From assembly GCA_035946955.1 (NCBI GenBank), contig DASYYE010000382.1, forward strand, positions 1-38,912: a DNA stretch of 38,912 nucleotides. The letters are read 5' to 3'. This document shows, piece after piece, positions 31,530-38,912 of the stretch. The stretch is from DASYYE01 sp035946955 (GTDB lineage: Bacteria > Actinomycetota > Actinomycetes > Streptosporangiales > Streptosporangiaceae). The notes below the pieces were generated by a model. That model was not told the origin of the DNA. It worked only from the letters and a program-made list of their open reading frames with translations, and did not search any database. Both the position numbers and the translations under genes were made by a program. The stretch's first letter is position 1. Every line of letters starts with the position of its first letter.

Positions 31530-32990
31530 GTGGGTGACGCGAGTGGGGCTGTGCGGGGTCCGCGGGTGGTGCGGGTGAGGGTGGCGCCGTCACCAACGGG
31601 TGATCCGCATGTGGGAACGGCCTACAACGCTTTGTCCAACCTGGCCTTCGCCCGCAAGCACGGCGGGCAGTTCGTGCTCCGGATCGAGGACACCGACCGC
31701 TCTCGCTATGCCGAGGGAAGCGAGGAGCAGATCCTCCAGGCGCTGCGGTGGCTGGACCTAGAGTGGGATGAGGGGCCGGACGTGGGTGGCCCGTATGGGC
31801 CCTACCGTCAGTCGGAGCGGCTCAGCAGCTACCAGGCCGCTGCACAGCAACTGCTCCAGCAGGGCAATGCCTACCACTGCTGGTGCTCAACCGAACGGCT
31901 GGCCCAAATGCGCCAGGAACAGCAGCGCGCCAAACAGCCGACCGGTTATGACCGGCTCTGTCATGGCAAGACACGACAGGAGCGGGCAGCCCTGCCGGGC
32001 TTCAGCAGCGAGCCGGTGGTGCGCATGCTCATCCCCGACGACCCGCCGCTGAGCTTCACCGACCTCATCCGGGGTGAGGTCCACGCGCCCCGCCCGGACG
32101 ACCAGGTGGTCCTGAAAACCGATGGGTTCCCGACCTACCACCTCGCGGTGGTCGTGGACGACCATGCGATGCGGATCAGCCATGTAATCCGCGGGGAGGA
32201 ATGGATCAGCTCCACCCCCAAGTACCTGCTGCTGTTCGACTGGTTTGGCTGGGACAGGCCCCAGTTCGCACACATGCCGCTGCTACGCAACCCCGACCAC
32301 TCAAAGATCAGCAAGCGGAAGAACCCGGCTGCCCGCCTGCTGTGGTTCCAGGATCAGGGTTACCTGCCACAAGCCCTGCTCAACTTCCTGGCGCTGATGG
32401 GTTACTCCATGCCAGACGGCCGGGAAGTGTTCAGCCTCGCCGAGATGGTGGCGGAGTTCAACCTGTCGCGGGTGAGCGCTGTCGGCCCGGTCTTCGACGT
32501 GGACAAGCTCGAATGGCTAAACGGCCTGTACCTGCGGTCGCTGTCTGACGAAGACTTCCTGTGCGCAGCCCAGCCCTTCCTGCCAGCCGGTGTCCACACC
32601 GACGACCTCGCGTGGGTACTCACCGCCGTCAAGGAACGCACGAAGAAGCTCTCTGAACTGGCTGAGGAACTCGACTGGCTGGCCGCCGACCCGGAGGTTC
32701 CGGCGGATGAACTGACCAGCCAACTCGATGCCGCGACCGCGACGGGTGCCCTGACAGCGGCGGCCACGGCCCTGGAGGCGGTGGACCCGTTCGATCCCAC
32801 CACCATCGAGAAGGCCCTGGACCTGGCGTGCACCGAGCAGGGCCTCAACCGGCGCCGCATGTTCATGACGATCCGGATAGCTGTGACCGGCAAGCGCGTG
32901 TCACCGCCCCTGCACGAGACCGTCGCAGCCCTCGGCCGCGAGCGCGCCACATCCCGTCTCCGCTCCGCGGCGGCCACACTCACCACCTGA
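31530..32990 (+). CDS. gltX: Glutamate--tRNA ligase (GluRS)
   Basis: This 486-residue class I synthetase attaches Glu to tRNA-Glu, and in bacteria without GlnRS also to tRNA-Gln. Residues 18-31 (APSPTGDPHVGTA) are the HIGH region, with RIEDTDRSR close behind. The KMSKS counterpart is KISKR at 259-263. The Cys pair CWC at 117-119 followed by CHG near 144 matches the zinc-binding insert. The C-terminal 170 residues form the anticodon-binding cage and contain FMTIRIAVTGKRVSPPL, a typical bacterial GluRS segment. The GTG at 31530 is listed; the conserved part starts at residue 14, so in-frame GTGs at 31551 or slightly later are also possible. Adjacent tRNA-Glu and tRNA-Gln genes make a functional neighbourhood. 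Confidence 0.97.
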   Translation: MGDASGAVRGPRVVRVRVAPSPTGDPHVGTAYNALSNLAFARKHGGQFVLRIEDTDRSRYAEGSEEQILQALRWLDLEWDEGPDVGGPYGPYRQSERLSSYQAAAQQLLQQGNAYHCWCSTERLAQMRQEQQRAKQPTGYDRLCHGKTRQERAALPGFSSEPVVRMLIPDDPPLSFTDLIRGEVHAPRPDDQVVLKTDGFPTYHLAVVVDDHAMRISHVIRGEEWISSTPKYLLLFDWFGWDRPQFAHMPLLRNPDHSKISKRKNPAARLLWFQDQGYLPQALLNFLALMGYSMPDGREVFSLAEMVAEFNLSRVSAVGPVFDVDKLEWLNGLYLRSLSDEDFLCAAQPFLPAGVHTDDLAWVLTAVKERTKKLSELAEELDWLAADPEVPADELTSQLDAATATGALTAAATALEAVDPFDPTTIEKALDLACTEQGLNRRRMFMTIRIAVTGKRVSPPLHETVAALGRERATSRLRSAAATLTT

Positions 32991-33028
32991 CGGCCTGGCC
33001 GGTGCCTGGCGTCCGGTGCTTGCTGCAC

Positions 33029-34143
33029 TCAGCCCGGAGGTCCGGGGTCGTCCGGGTGATCATAGGGTTGGGGTTCGGTGGTGTAGGTGCGGGCGTGTGG
33101 GAGTCGCCAGACCATGACGCCGGGTTGTGGCTGGTCGAGGTGCCAGCCCTGGACCTGTTTGGCGCGGTGGTGCCGCCTGCACAGGGGCGCCAGCGAGCAT
33201 TCACAGGTCCGCCCGCCCTGCCCGTAAGGGATGGTGTGGTCAAGATCACACGCGGCTGCCGGGCGGCGGCAGCCGGGGAAGCAGCACGTCCGCTGCCGCA
33301 CACGGACCCGGTGCGCCAGCCCCGATGGCGGCCGGTAATGAGCGGACTCGCTGTCATGGTCACAGGTGGTGGCCGCGCACGGCCCAGGACGCGGTCCTCT
33401 ACGGCGCGCGCCTGGTCATCGGTGAGGCCCACGACCCAACTGGTGACCGCAAGGGCTTTCACCCGGTCGATCTCACCGGCGGCCAGCGCCGCCGCAGTCT
33501 TCGGCAACCGGGCCAGCCCATCGGCGAAGTCGAGCAACTGGCCAGCACCCCGGGTGGTCATCCGGAGCAGCGCCGCCACCTCATCAGCCACATGCTCCAC
33601 CAGGTGTGAGTCAGCACCAGCCGTCACCTGGTCCCGTCGGCGGCGGTCCAGTTCAGCGAGCCCAGCCAACTCCCCGGCGGCCGCCCAAGACCCCAGCCGA
33701 CGCCAGGCCAGAATCAGGCCACCCAGCTCATCATCACTGAGCCCACCCAGACCGTCCGCCCACGCCCGCTCCGCCAGCCCAGCCAGACCACTGCCGGGGG
33801 TGACACGGTCCGCCGCCGCGTTGCCAAAACCCACCCCGTCGCAGAAACGCCGTGACCCTACCGACCATGGCACCTCCATGACGGGTCTAGCGGCAGGCTC
33901 GGCTGCATCAAGGTCTGCCTCGTCCTCGGCAAGGCGGTACCACTCAGCCAGTTCCTCGGGGGAGGGGTCCCGGACCGGCCACACCCCGTCCTGGACAGAG
34001 AGGCCGGGGTCGGCCAATTCCCGCACCCAATCGGGCCACTCCGCCACCGGCAGCAAGCTGGTGGCCGCGCTGCCACCAGCCGTTGGTGCCGCTGCCGCCA
34101 TAGCCGCCGCCTCCCCAGTAACCCCAGTGCCAGTATCGATCAC
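33029..34143 (-). pseudogene. DUF222/13E12-type HNH endonuclease gene with internal deletion and frameshift
   Basis: The 5' part (34143 to about 33380) encodes the N-terminal DUF222 domain: LGGLSDDELGGLILAWRRL, ELAELDRR-like text and ARLPKTAAALAAGEIDRVKAL. In full-length members about 150 residues then separate it from the HNH nuclease domain. Here the HNH domain follows at once but in another frame: YRPPSGLAHRVRVRQRTC, CFPGCRRPAAACDLDHTIPY, GGRTCECSLAPLCRRHHRAK, ending PDDPGPPG at 33029. One deletion therefore removed the middle and shifted the frame. The in-frame product of 387 residues has only nonsense after VLGRAR. The start is GTG at 34143. These genes are multi-copy in actinobacteria, so recombination between copies is a likely cause. 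It converges on gltX. Confidence 0.82.
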
Positions 34144-34259
34144 AAGTTCGATTACTGCCTACAACCTAGCGGGGGCCACCGACAAAACGGATCCCTGGCG
34201 CGCTGGTGGGTTTGTGATCTTCTGGAGAGAGGCGAGCGGGGACGCCGGGAGCGGTGCTC

Positions 34260-35078
34260 CTACTCGTACTCGCTGTCCAGCACCGGATTGGTGAGGGTGC
34301 CTACGCCTTCGATGGACACGGAGACCTCGTCGCCCACGGCTAGTGGGCCTACCCCGGCGGGCGTGCCGGTCAGGAGGACGTCACCGGGGAGCAGGGTCAT
34401 GACGGCGCTGGCGTAGGCGATGAGCGTGGGGATGGTGTGCAGCAGGGCCGAGGTGCGGGCCTGCTGGCGGACCTCCCCGTTGACGGAGGTTGTCAGCTCG
34501 ACGTCCGCTGCGTCGAGGTCCGTCTCGATCCACGGGCCCAGTGGGCAGAACGTGTCGAAGCCCTTGGCGCGGGCCCACTGGCCGTCGCGTGCCTGCAGGT
34601 CGCGGGCGGTGACGTCGTTGGCGCAGGTGTAGCCGAGGATCACGGAGTCCACCTGGTCGGCCGGGACGTCGCGGCACAGGCGGCTGACCACCACGGCCAG
34701 CTCGCCCTCGTAGTCGACCCGCTGGCTCAGGGTGGCCGGGTAGCGGATCGGGTCGGACGGCCCACACACGGCAGTGGAGGGCTTGAGGAACAGGATGGGC
34801 TCTTCGGAGGGCTCGTTGCCCATCTCACGGGCATGGTCGGCGTAGTTCCTGCCGACCGCGAGCACCTTGCTCGGGAGTACCGGCGCCAGCAGGCGGACGT
34901 CAGCGAGCGGGTACGTCACCCCGGTGAGCGCAGCCCCCTCCTTGCCTCCGAATGGGTGGCCTGCCAACTGGGCCACGACGTCCTCGGCGTCGGGGCCGTC
35001 GCCGCGGGCCGAACCCACCACCCCGTAAGCGACCTCACCCTCTGCGACGAACCTCACGATGCGCACGGGCTGTCCCAT
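34260..35078 (-). CDS. Fumarylacetoacetate hydrolase-family protein
   Basis: The product has about 272 residues. It has the FAH-fold signature elements: GRNYADHAREMG, LFLKPSTAVCGP, RVDYEGELAVVVSR (metal-binding Glu pair), GYTCANDVTARDLQ and LLTGTPAGVGPLAVGD. Members hydrolyse C-C bonds, isomerise or decarboxylate 2-oxo acids such as oxaloacetate with Mg ions; the exact substrate is not shown here. The ATG at 35078 is listed, but GGAGGG directly abuts it, so the GTG at 35066 (VRIVRF, better spacing) or the GTG at 35093 may be used. In other actinobacteria a gene of this family sits near gltX, and the order here agrees with that from memory. Confidence 0.93.
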   Translation of the reverse strand: MGQPVRIVRFVAEGEVAYGVVGSARGDGPDAEDVVAQLAGHPFGGKEGAALTGVTYPLADVRLLAPVLPSKVLAVGRNYADHAREMGNEPSEEPILFLKPSTAVCGPSDPIRYPATLSQRVDYEGELAVVVSRLCRDVPADQVDSVILGYTCANDVTARDLQARDGQWARAKGFDTFCPLGPWIETDLDAADVELTTSVNGEVRQQARTSALLHTIPTLIAYASAVMTLLPGDVLLTGTPAGVGPLAVGDEVSVSIEGVGTLTNPVLDSEYE

Positions 35079-35157
35079 CCCTCCAGTCGGCACCGGCCGA
35101 CCGCCGGCCAGTGCCGATGCTAGTGGCCAGGCAGAGGGTCGCTCGTAGCTGGCCCGC

Positions 35158-35403
35158 CTACTGGCGGTAACCCTCTACCTCGGTCACTGGACGGACGTGG
35201 GCCTCGTTCGGGTCCTGGCCGAACTCCCGCCTGGCCCGGCGCTGCCGGAGCAGGTCCCAGCACTGGTCCAGCGCCGCCTCAGCCGCAGCGAGTTCCTGCC
35301 GCTCCTCGTCACTGGACAGCTCACCGGCGATCACTTTGGACCGCAGACGGTGCTCGGTCTCGATGAGGTCATTGATGTTGGCCAAGATTTCCTGGTCGTC
35401 CAT
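35158..35403 (-). CDS. DUF2630 family protein
   Basis: This 81-residue protein is two long helices: MDDQEILANINDLIETEHRL, then DEERQELAAAEAALDQCWDLL, ending in the typical QRRARREFGQDPNEA and a short tail. The pattern matches the actinobacterial DUF2630 family, a small cytoplasmic helical hairpin of unknown role. The ATG at 35403 is the only sensible start. It lies behind the FAH gene's start on the same strand but 65 bases apart, and is divergent from the FAD oxidoreductase. Confidence 0.92.
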   Translation of the reverse strand: MDDQEILANINDLIETEHRLRSKVIAGELSSDEERQELAAAEAALDQCWDLLRQRRARREFGQDPNEAHVRPVTEVEGYRQ

Positions 35404-35486
35404 GCGGTCAACCGTAGCCCTGCACAGGCCTGTCTGTGACCAGCCCCACGATGGCGCGAAACGGTCAAATCCCGCAGACTGGCTGC

Positions 35487-37103
35487 ATGAGCAGTGCTGA
35501 GACCTTCCCCTCTCGTTGCGATGTCGTGGTGGTCGGTGGTGGCCACAACGGGCTGGTCGCCGCCGCCTACCTGGCCAAGGCAGGCAAGTCCGTGCTGGTC
35601 TGCGAGCGGCTGGACCACCTGGGCGGGCTGGCAGTCTCCGAGCAGGTCTTCCCCGGGGTGCAGGCGCGCCTGTCGCGGTACTCCTACCTCGTCAGCCTGC
35701 TGCCTGCCTCGGTCATCGCCGACCTGGGACTGCGGGTCGAACTGCGGCACCGCCGGATCGCCTCATACACGCCCACGAACGGCAGTGGGCTGCTGGTGGA
35801 CTACGGTGACCGGTCCCGCACGCGGGCATCGTTCGGCCGAGTCACCGGCAGCAGGTCGGCGTGGCAGGCGTGGCAGGACTTCTACGCCCGGGTGAGCGCT
35901 GTCGCACAGCGAGTGTGGCCCACGGTGGTGGAACCACTGCGCTCCCGCGAACAGATGCGGGCACTCGCCGATGACGACGAGACCTGGGACGCACTGGTCG
36001 AGCAGCCCATCTCGCAGGCCCTCACAGCCCGGTTCGGCAATGACACGGTGCGGGGGGTCGTGCTCACCGACGCCCTGATCGGGACGTTCGCGAGGGCCAG
36101 CGATCCGAGCCTGCGGCAGAACCGCTGCTTCCTCTACCACGTCATCGGGAACGGCACCGGGGCCTGGGACGTGCCCGTGGGTGGCATGGGCGCGGTCAGC
36201 GCCGCGCTGACCCAGGCAGCCGAGGGGGCGGGCGCACTGCTGCGCACGCGGGCGGAGGTGACCGCCATCGACCCGGATGGCGCGGTCACTGTGGCAACTC
36301 AGGACGGCGAGCATACCGTCGCCGCTGGCCACATCCTCGCGAACGTGGCCCCGGCCATCCTGGACCGCCTGATCAACGCAACCCCGGCCAAGCCACCTGC
36401 CTCCCCAGCCACCGGCGACGCCGGCCACTGCCCGCAGCCGTTCCCGGAAGGCGCCCAGCTCAAAGTCAACATGGTGCTCGCCAGGCTGCCGAAACTGCGG
36501 GACCCCCTGGTGGCGAGCCAGGACGCCTTCGCGGGCACGTTCCACGTGAACGAGGGATACGCCGCGCTCGATGCCGCGTACTGCCAGGCTGAATCGGGCG
36601 ACCTCCCCGCCGTGCCCCCGTGTGAGGCCTACTGCCACTCCCTCACCGACTCCTCGATCCTCGATGAGTCGCTGGCAGCCAGCGGCGCACACACCATGAC
36701 CGTGTTCGGTCTGCACATGCCGACCCGGCTGTTCCGCACGGACCCGCAGGCGGCACGCGAGGCCGCGCTCACCGCCACGCTGCGGTCCCTTGACTCGGTG
36801 CTGGCTGAGCCACTCGAGGACTGCCTGCTGCGCGACGCGGATGGCAGGCCGTGCCTGGAGGCCAAGACCCCGGCGGATCTGGAGGCCGAGGCAGGCCTGC
36901 CCGGAGGCCATATCTTCCATACGGACCTGGCCTGGCCGTTCGCGGACGACCCGACTGACGTGGGCCGCTGGGGCGTGGAGACGGCCTATCCGCGGGTGCT
37001 GGTCTGCGGCGCGGGCGCCCGCCGCGGCGGTGGAGTCAGCGGCATCGGCGGCCACAACGCTGCCATGGCCATCCTTCGCGGCGTACCCCGCGGCGCATCT
37101 TAG
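35487..37103 (+). CDS. FAD-dependent oxidoreductase, CrtI/PYROXD2-like
   Basis: The product is 538 residues. The N-terminus has the FAD-binding Rossmann motif VVVVGGGHNGLVAAAYLAKAG (residues 13-33) and ERLDHLGGLA. The substrate region includes GGMGAVSAALTQAAE (the phytoene-desaturase-type second signature) and the C-terminal FAD segment is RVLVCGAGARRGGGVSGIGGHNAA. It resembles phytoene desaturase-like and PYROXD2-like oxidoreductases; in the absence of carotenoid genes nearby the substrate is unknown. The ATG at 35487 is chosen; an open stretch upstream has no coding signal. The next gene starts 10 bases after its stop, so they are probably co-transcribed. Confidence 0.93.
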   Translation: MSSAETFPSRCDVVVVGGGHNGLVAAAYLAKAGKSVLVCERLDHLGGLAVSEQVFPGVQARLSRYSYLVSLLPASVIADLGLRVELRHRRIASYTPTNGSGLLVDYGDRSRTRASFGRVTGSRSAWQAWQDFYARVSAVAQRVWPTVVEPLRSREQMRALADDDETWDALVEQPISQALTARFGNDTVRGVVLTDALIGTFARASDPSLRQNRCFLYHVIGNGTGAWDVPVGGMGAVSAALTQAAEGAGALLRTRAEVTAIDPDGAVTVATQDGEHTVAAGHILANVAPAILDRLINATPAKPPASPATGDAGHCPQPFPEGAQLKVNMVLARLPKLRDPLVASQDAFAGTFHVNEGYAALDAAYCQAESGDLPAVPPCEAYCHSLTDSSILDESLAASGAHTMTVFGLHMPTRLFRTDPQAAREAALTATLRSLDSVLAEPLEDCLLRDADGRPCLEAKTPADLEAEAGLPGGHIFHTDLAWPFADDPTDVGRWGVETAYPRVLVCGAGARRGGGVSGIGGHNAAMAILRGVPRGAS

Positions 37104-37112
37104 ACTGCGCCT

Positions 37113-38912
37113 GTGAACCGCGAGCCGACCCACAGCCAAACCCTGACGACCATTACGCCACCCAGCACACCGGCCGACCCTGCCCCCGTGCTGCCCCGGG
37201 CCGCCGCAGTCCGCCCGGCCGAGCGGACCAACCACGGGGACACCGTGGTCGACCCCTACGCGTGGCTGGCCCACAAGGACGACCCGGAGGTGATCGCCTA
37301 CCTGGAGACGGAGAACGCCTACACCGACGCGATGACCGGCGGGCAGGCGAAGCTGGCGGAGACGCTCTTCAGCGAGATCAAGGGACGGACACAGGAGACT
37401 GACCTCTCGGTCCCCAGCCGCAGGGGCGACTGGTGGTACTACACGAGGACGGCCGAGGGCCAGCAGTACCCGACGTACTGCCGGCGCCCCGTCCTGCCCG
37501 GACAGACCACGCCGCCAGTGGACGCGGCCCCTGGTGAGGATGAGCAGGTCCTGCTGGACTGCAACGAACTGGCCAAGGACAAGCCGTTCTTCTCCCTCGG
37601 CGTCTTCAACGTCAGTCCCGGCGGCCACCTGCTCGCCTACTCGACGGACCTCGCGGGCAACGAGCGATTCACACTGCAGGTCAAGAACCTCGTGACCGGG
37701 GAAACCGCCCCGGACGAGGTCCACGAGACCTACTACGGGTGCGCCTGGACCAGGGACTCCTCTGCGCTGTACTACACCACCGTTGACGCCGCCTGGCGGC
37801 CCAACAAGCTATGGCGGCATGTAATCGGGACGCCAGCCAGCGAGGACGAGGTCGTCTTCACCGAGCCAGACGAGCGGTTCCGTGTCTCGGTCCACTTGAC
37901 CCGCAGCGAGCGCTACGTGGTCATCACCGCCGAGAGTTCGCTGACGAGCGAGGTGTGGCTGGCCGACGCCCAGGACCCGACAGCCCGGCCCCGACTCGTC
38001 CTGCCCCGCCGCCACGGCGTCAAGTACTCCGTGGAGGACCAGTCAGGCGCCGACGGCGGACGCCTGCTCATCCTGCACAACGACGACGCGCTGAACTTCA
38101 CGCTGGCGTCCCTGCCGCTGGCCGCCCCCATGCCCACCGACGCACCCGCCACCCCGCTGGCCAGCCCGGCGGACCTCGTCCCACTGATCGCGCACCGGGA
38201 CGACACGAGGCTGCTCGACGTGGACGCCTTCGCGGGGCACTTCGTGCTCCACTTCCGGCGGGACGGGCTGACCGGCCTGAGGATCTACGCCAGCGACGGC
38301 ACACAGCGGGAGGTCGGCTTCCCGGAACCGATCTACGCGGTGTCCCCTGGATCCAACCCCGAGTACAGCTCGGGCCTGTTCCGGCTGTACTACGAGTCAC
38401 TGGCGACCCCGGACTCGGTCTACGACGCCGACATCAGCACCGGCGAGCTGACCCTTCTCAAGCGGAGGCCGGTCCTGCCACTGCCGGGCCGGGGGGACTA
38501 CGATCCCACGGAATACGAGCAGCACCGCGAGTGGGCGACCGCCAGCGACGGCACGGCCATTCCGATCTCGCTGATCTGCCGCAAAGGCACGCCGCTGGAC
38601 AACAGCTCACCCCTGATGCTCTACGGGTACGGCAGCTACGAGCACTCCATCGACCCCTATTTCTCGATCTCCCGGCTGAGCCTGCTCGACCGCGGTTTCG
38701 TTTTCGCGATCGCACACGTCCGCGGCGGTGGCGAACTGGGCCGCCGCTGGTATGAGGACGGCAAACTGCTCCACAAAACCAACACGTTCACTGACTTCGT
38801 GGCCTGCGCCGCGCACCTGGTCGCCACGGGCTGGACGTCGGCGTCCCGGCTGGTCGCCCGCGGCGGCTCGGCCGGCGGCCTGCTGATGGGGGCGGCGGCG
38901 AACCTCGCCCCC
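37113..38912 (+). CDS. ptrB: Oligopeptidase B-type S9 serine peptidase, 5' part (runs off the window end)
   Basis: The frame has no stop before the end of the window, giving exactly 600 codons. The N-terminal segment (RTNHGDTVVDPYAWLAHKDD, PEVIAYLETENAYTDAM) is the start of the S9A propeller in oligopeptidase B. The propeller then runs to about residue 450 with WWYYTR, QYPTYCRR, ELAKDKPFFSLG and FRLYYESLATPDSVYD. The catalytic domain begins near 455, with LMLYGYGSYEHSIDP, AIAHVRGGGELGRRWYEDG and the nucleophile elbow GGSAGG, with Ser586. The Asp and His lie beyond the window. The enzyme cleaves short peptides after basic residues in the cytoplasm. The start is the GTG at 37113, 10 bases after the upstream gene. 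Confidence 0.95.
   Translation, partial: MNREPTHSQTLTTITPPSTPADPAPVLPRAAAVRPAERTNHGDTVVDPYAWLAHKDDPEVIAYLETENAYTDAMTGGQAKLAETLFSEIKGRTQETDLSVPSRRGDWWYYTRTAEGQQYPTYCRRPVLPGQTTPPVDAAPGEDEQVLLDCNELAKDKPFFSLGVFNVSPGGHLLAYSTDLAGNERFTLQVKNLVTGETAPDEVHETYYGCAWTRDSSALYYTTVDAAWRPNKLWRHVIGTPASEDEVVFTEPDERFRVSVHLTRSERYVVITAESSLTSEVWLADAQDPTARPRLVLPRRHGVKYSVEDQSGADGGRLLILHNDDALNFTLASLPLAAPMPTDAPATPLASPADLVPLIAHRDDTRLLDVDAFAGHFVLHFRRDGLTGLRIYASDGTQREVGFPEPIYAVSPGSNPEYSSGLFRLYYESLATPDSVYDADISTGELTLLKRRPVLPLPGRGDYDPTEYEQHREWATASDGTAIPISLICRKGTPLDNSSPLMLYGYGSYEHSIDPYFSISRLSLLDRGFVFAIAHVRGGGELGRRWYEDGKLLHKTNTFTDFVACAAHLVATGWTSASRLVARGGSAGGLLMGAAANLAP

Noticed and set aside
35763..37724. 653-residue leftward open frame across the FAD oxidoreductase and oligopeptidase genes
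   Set aside because: Both rightward genes have intact motifs throughout this span; the leftward text is low-complexity shadow.
37811..38755. 314-residue rightward open frame
   Set aside because: It is the wrong frame inside the oligopeptidase B gene; the Arg/Pro/Ala-rich text has no motif.

Overview
The window is high-GC actinobacterial chromosome. Evidence: GTG and TTG starts, strongly G/C-ending codons, SARP and LAL regulators, a lipobox lipoprotein, DUF2630, a DUF222/13E12-type HNH gene, and gltX next to tRNA-Glu and tRNA-Gln genes. I do not assign a species; the set of families would fit a filamentous actinomycete.

Layout. 1-3.5 kb: the 3' part of an MMPL transporter gene converges on a leftward operon encoding an MBL-fold/double-rhodanese sulfur enzyme, a Met/His-rich fasciclin lipoprotein and a small membrane protein. 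3.5-8.3 kb: a divergent 878-residue LuxR-type (LAL) regulator, a 90-residue protein, and a leftward group of a LURP-one-like protein, an isoprenylcysteine-methyltransferase-like membrane protein and a zinc-finger/HTH protein. 8.4-16.0 kb: three large regulators, SARP-NB-ARC-TPR, XRE-NB-ARC-TPR and a stand-alone SARP, with no biosynthetic genes beside them. 16.3-24.3 kb: a mosaic of decaying genes for secreted or membrane proteins (ricin-type lectin, an unrecognised exoprotein, an Ig-like repeat protein, a membrane-oxidoreductase C-terminus) among intact genes (PIG-V mannosyltransferase-like, a 257-residue unknown, PPOX-fold protein, type-B carboxylesterase). 24.3-30.2 kb: an NB-ARC/TPR protein with an unassigned helical N-terminal domain, then a membrane NACHT ATPase with a very long glycine-zipper transmembrane region, the latter bracketed by two IS481-family transposase fragments.

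From about 30.5 kb the content looks like core chromosome: tRNA-Glu(CTC), a GlsB/YeaQ-type membrane protein, tRNA-Gln(CTG), gltX, a broken DUF222/HNH gene, a fumarylacetoacetate-hydrolase-family enzyme, DUF2630, a CrtI-like FAD oxidoreductase and the 5' part of an oligopeptidase B gene that runs off the window end.

The theme of the accessory part is signalling ATPases: five STAND/AAA-type proteins (LAL, SARP-NB-ARC, XRE-NB-ARC, NB-ARC-TPR, NACHT-TM) lie in about 26.5 kb. Two of them, at 24.3 and 27.7 kb, have no DNA-binding domain and sit in IS-scarred DNA on the 3' side of a tRNA gene; they are the best candidates for an undescribed immune-type system. Several coding remnants listed here have no start codon of their own and were found by translating gaps by eye, so family names for them rest on motif recognition, not on searches.
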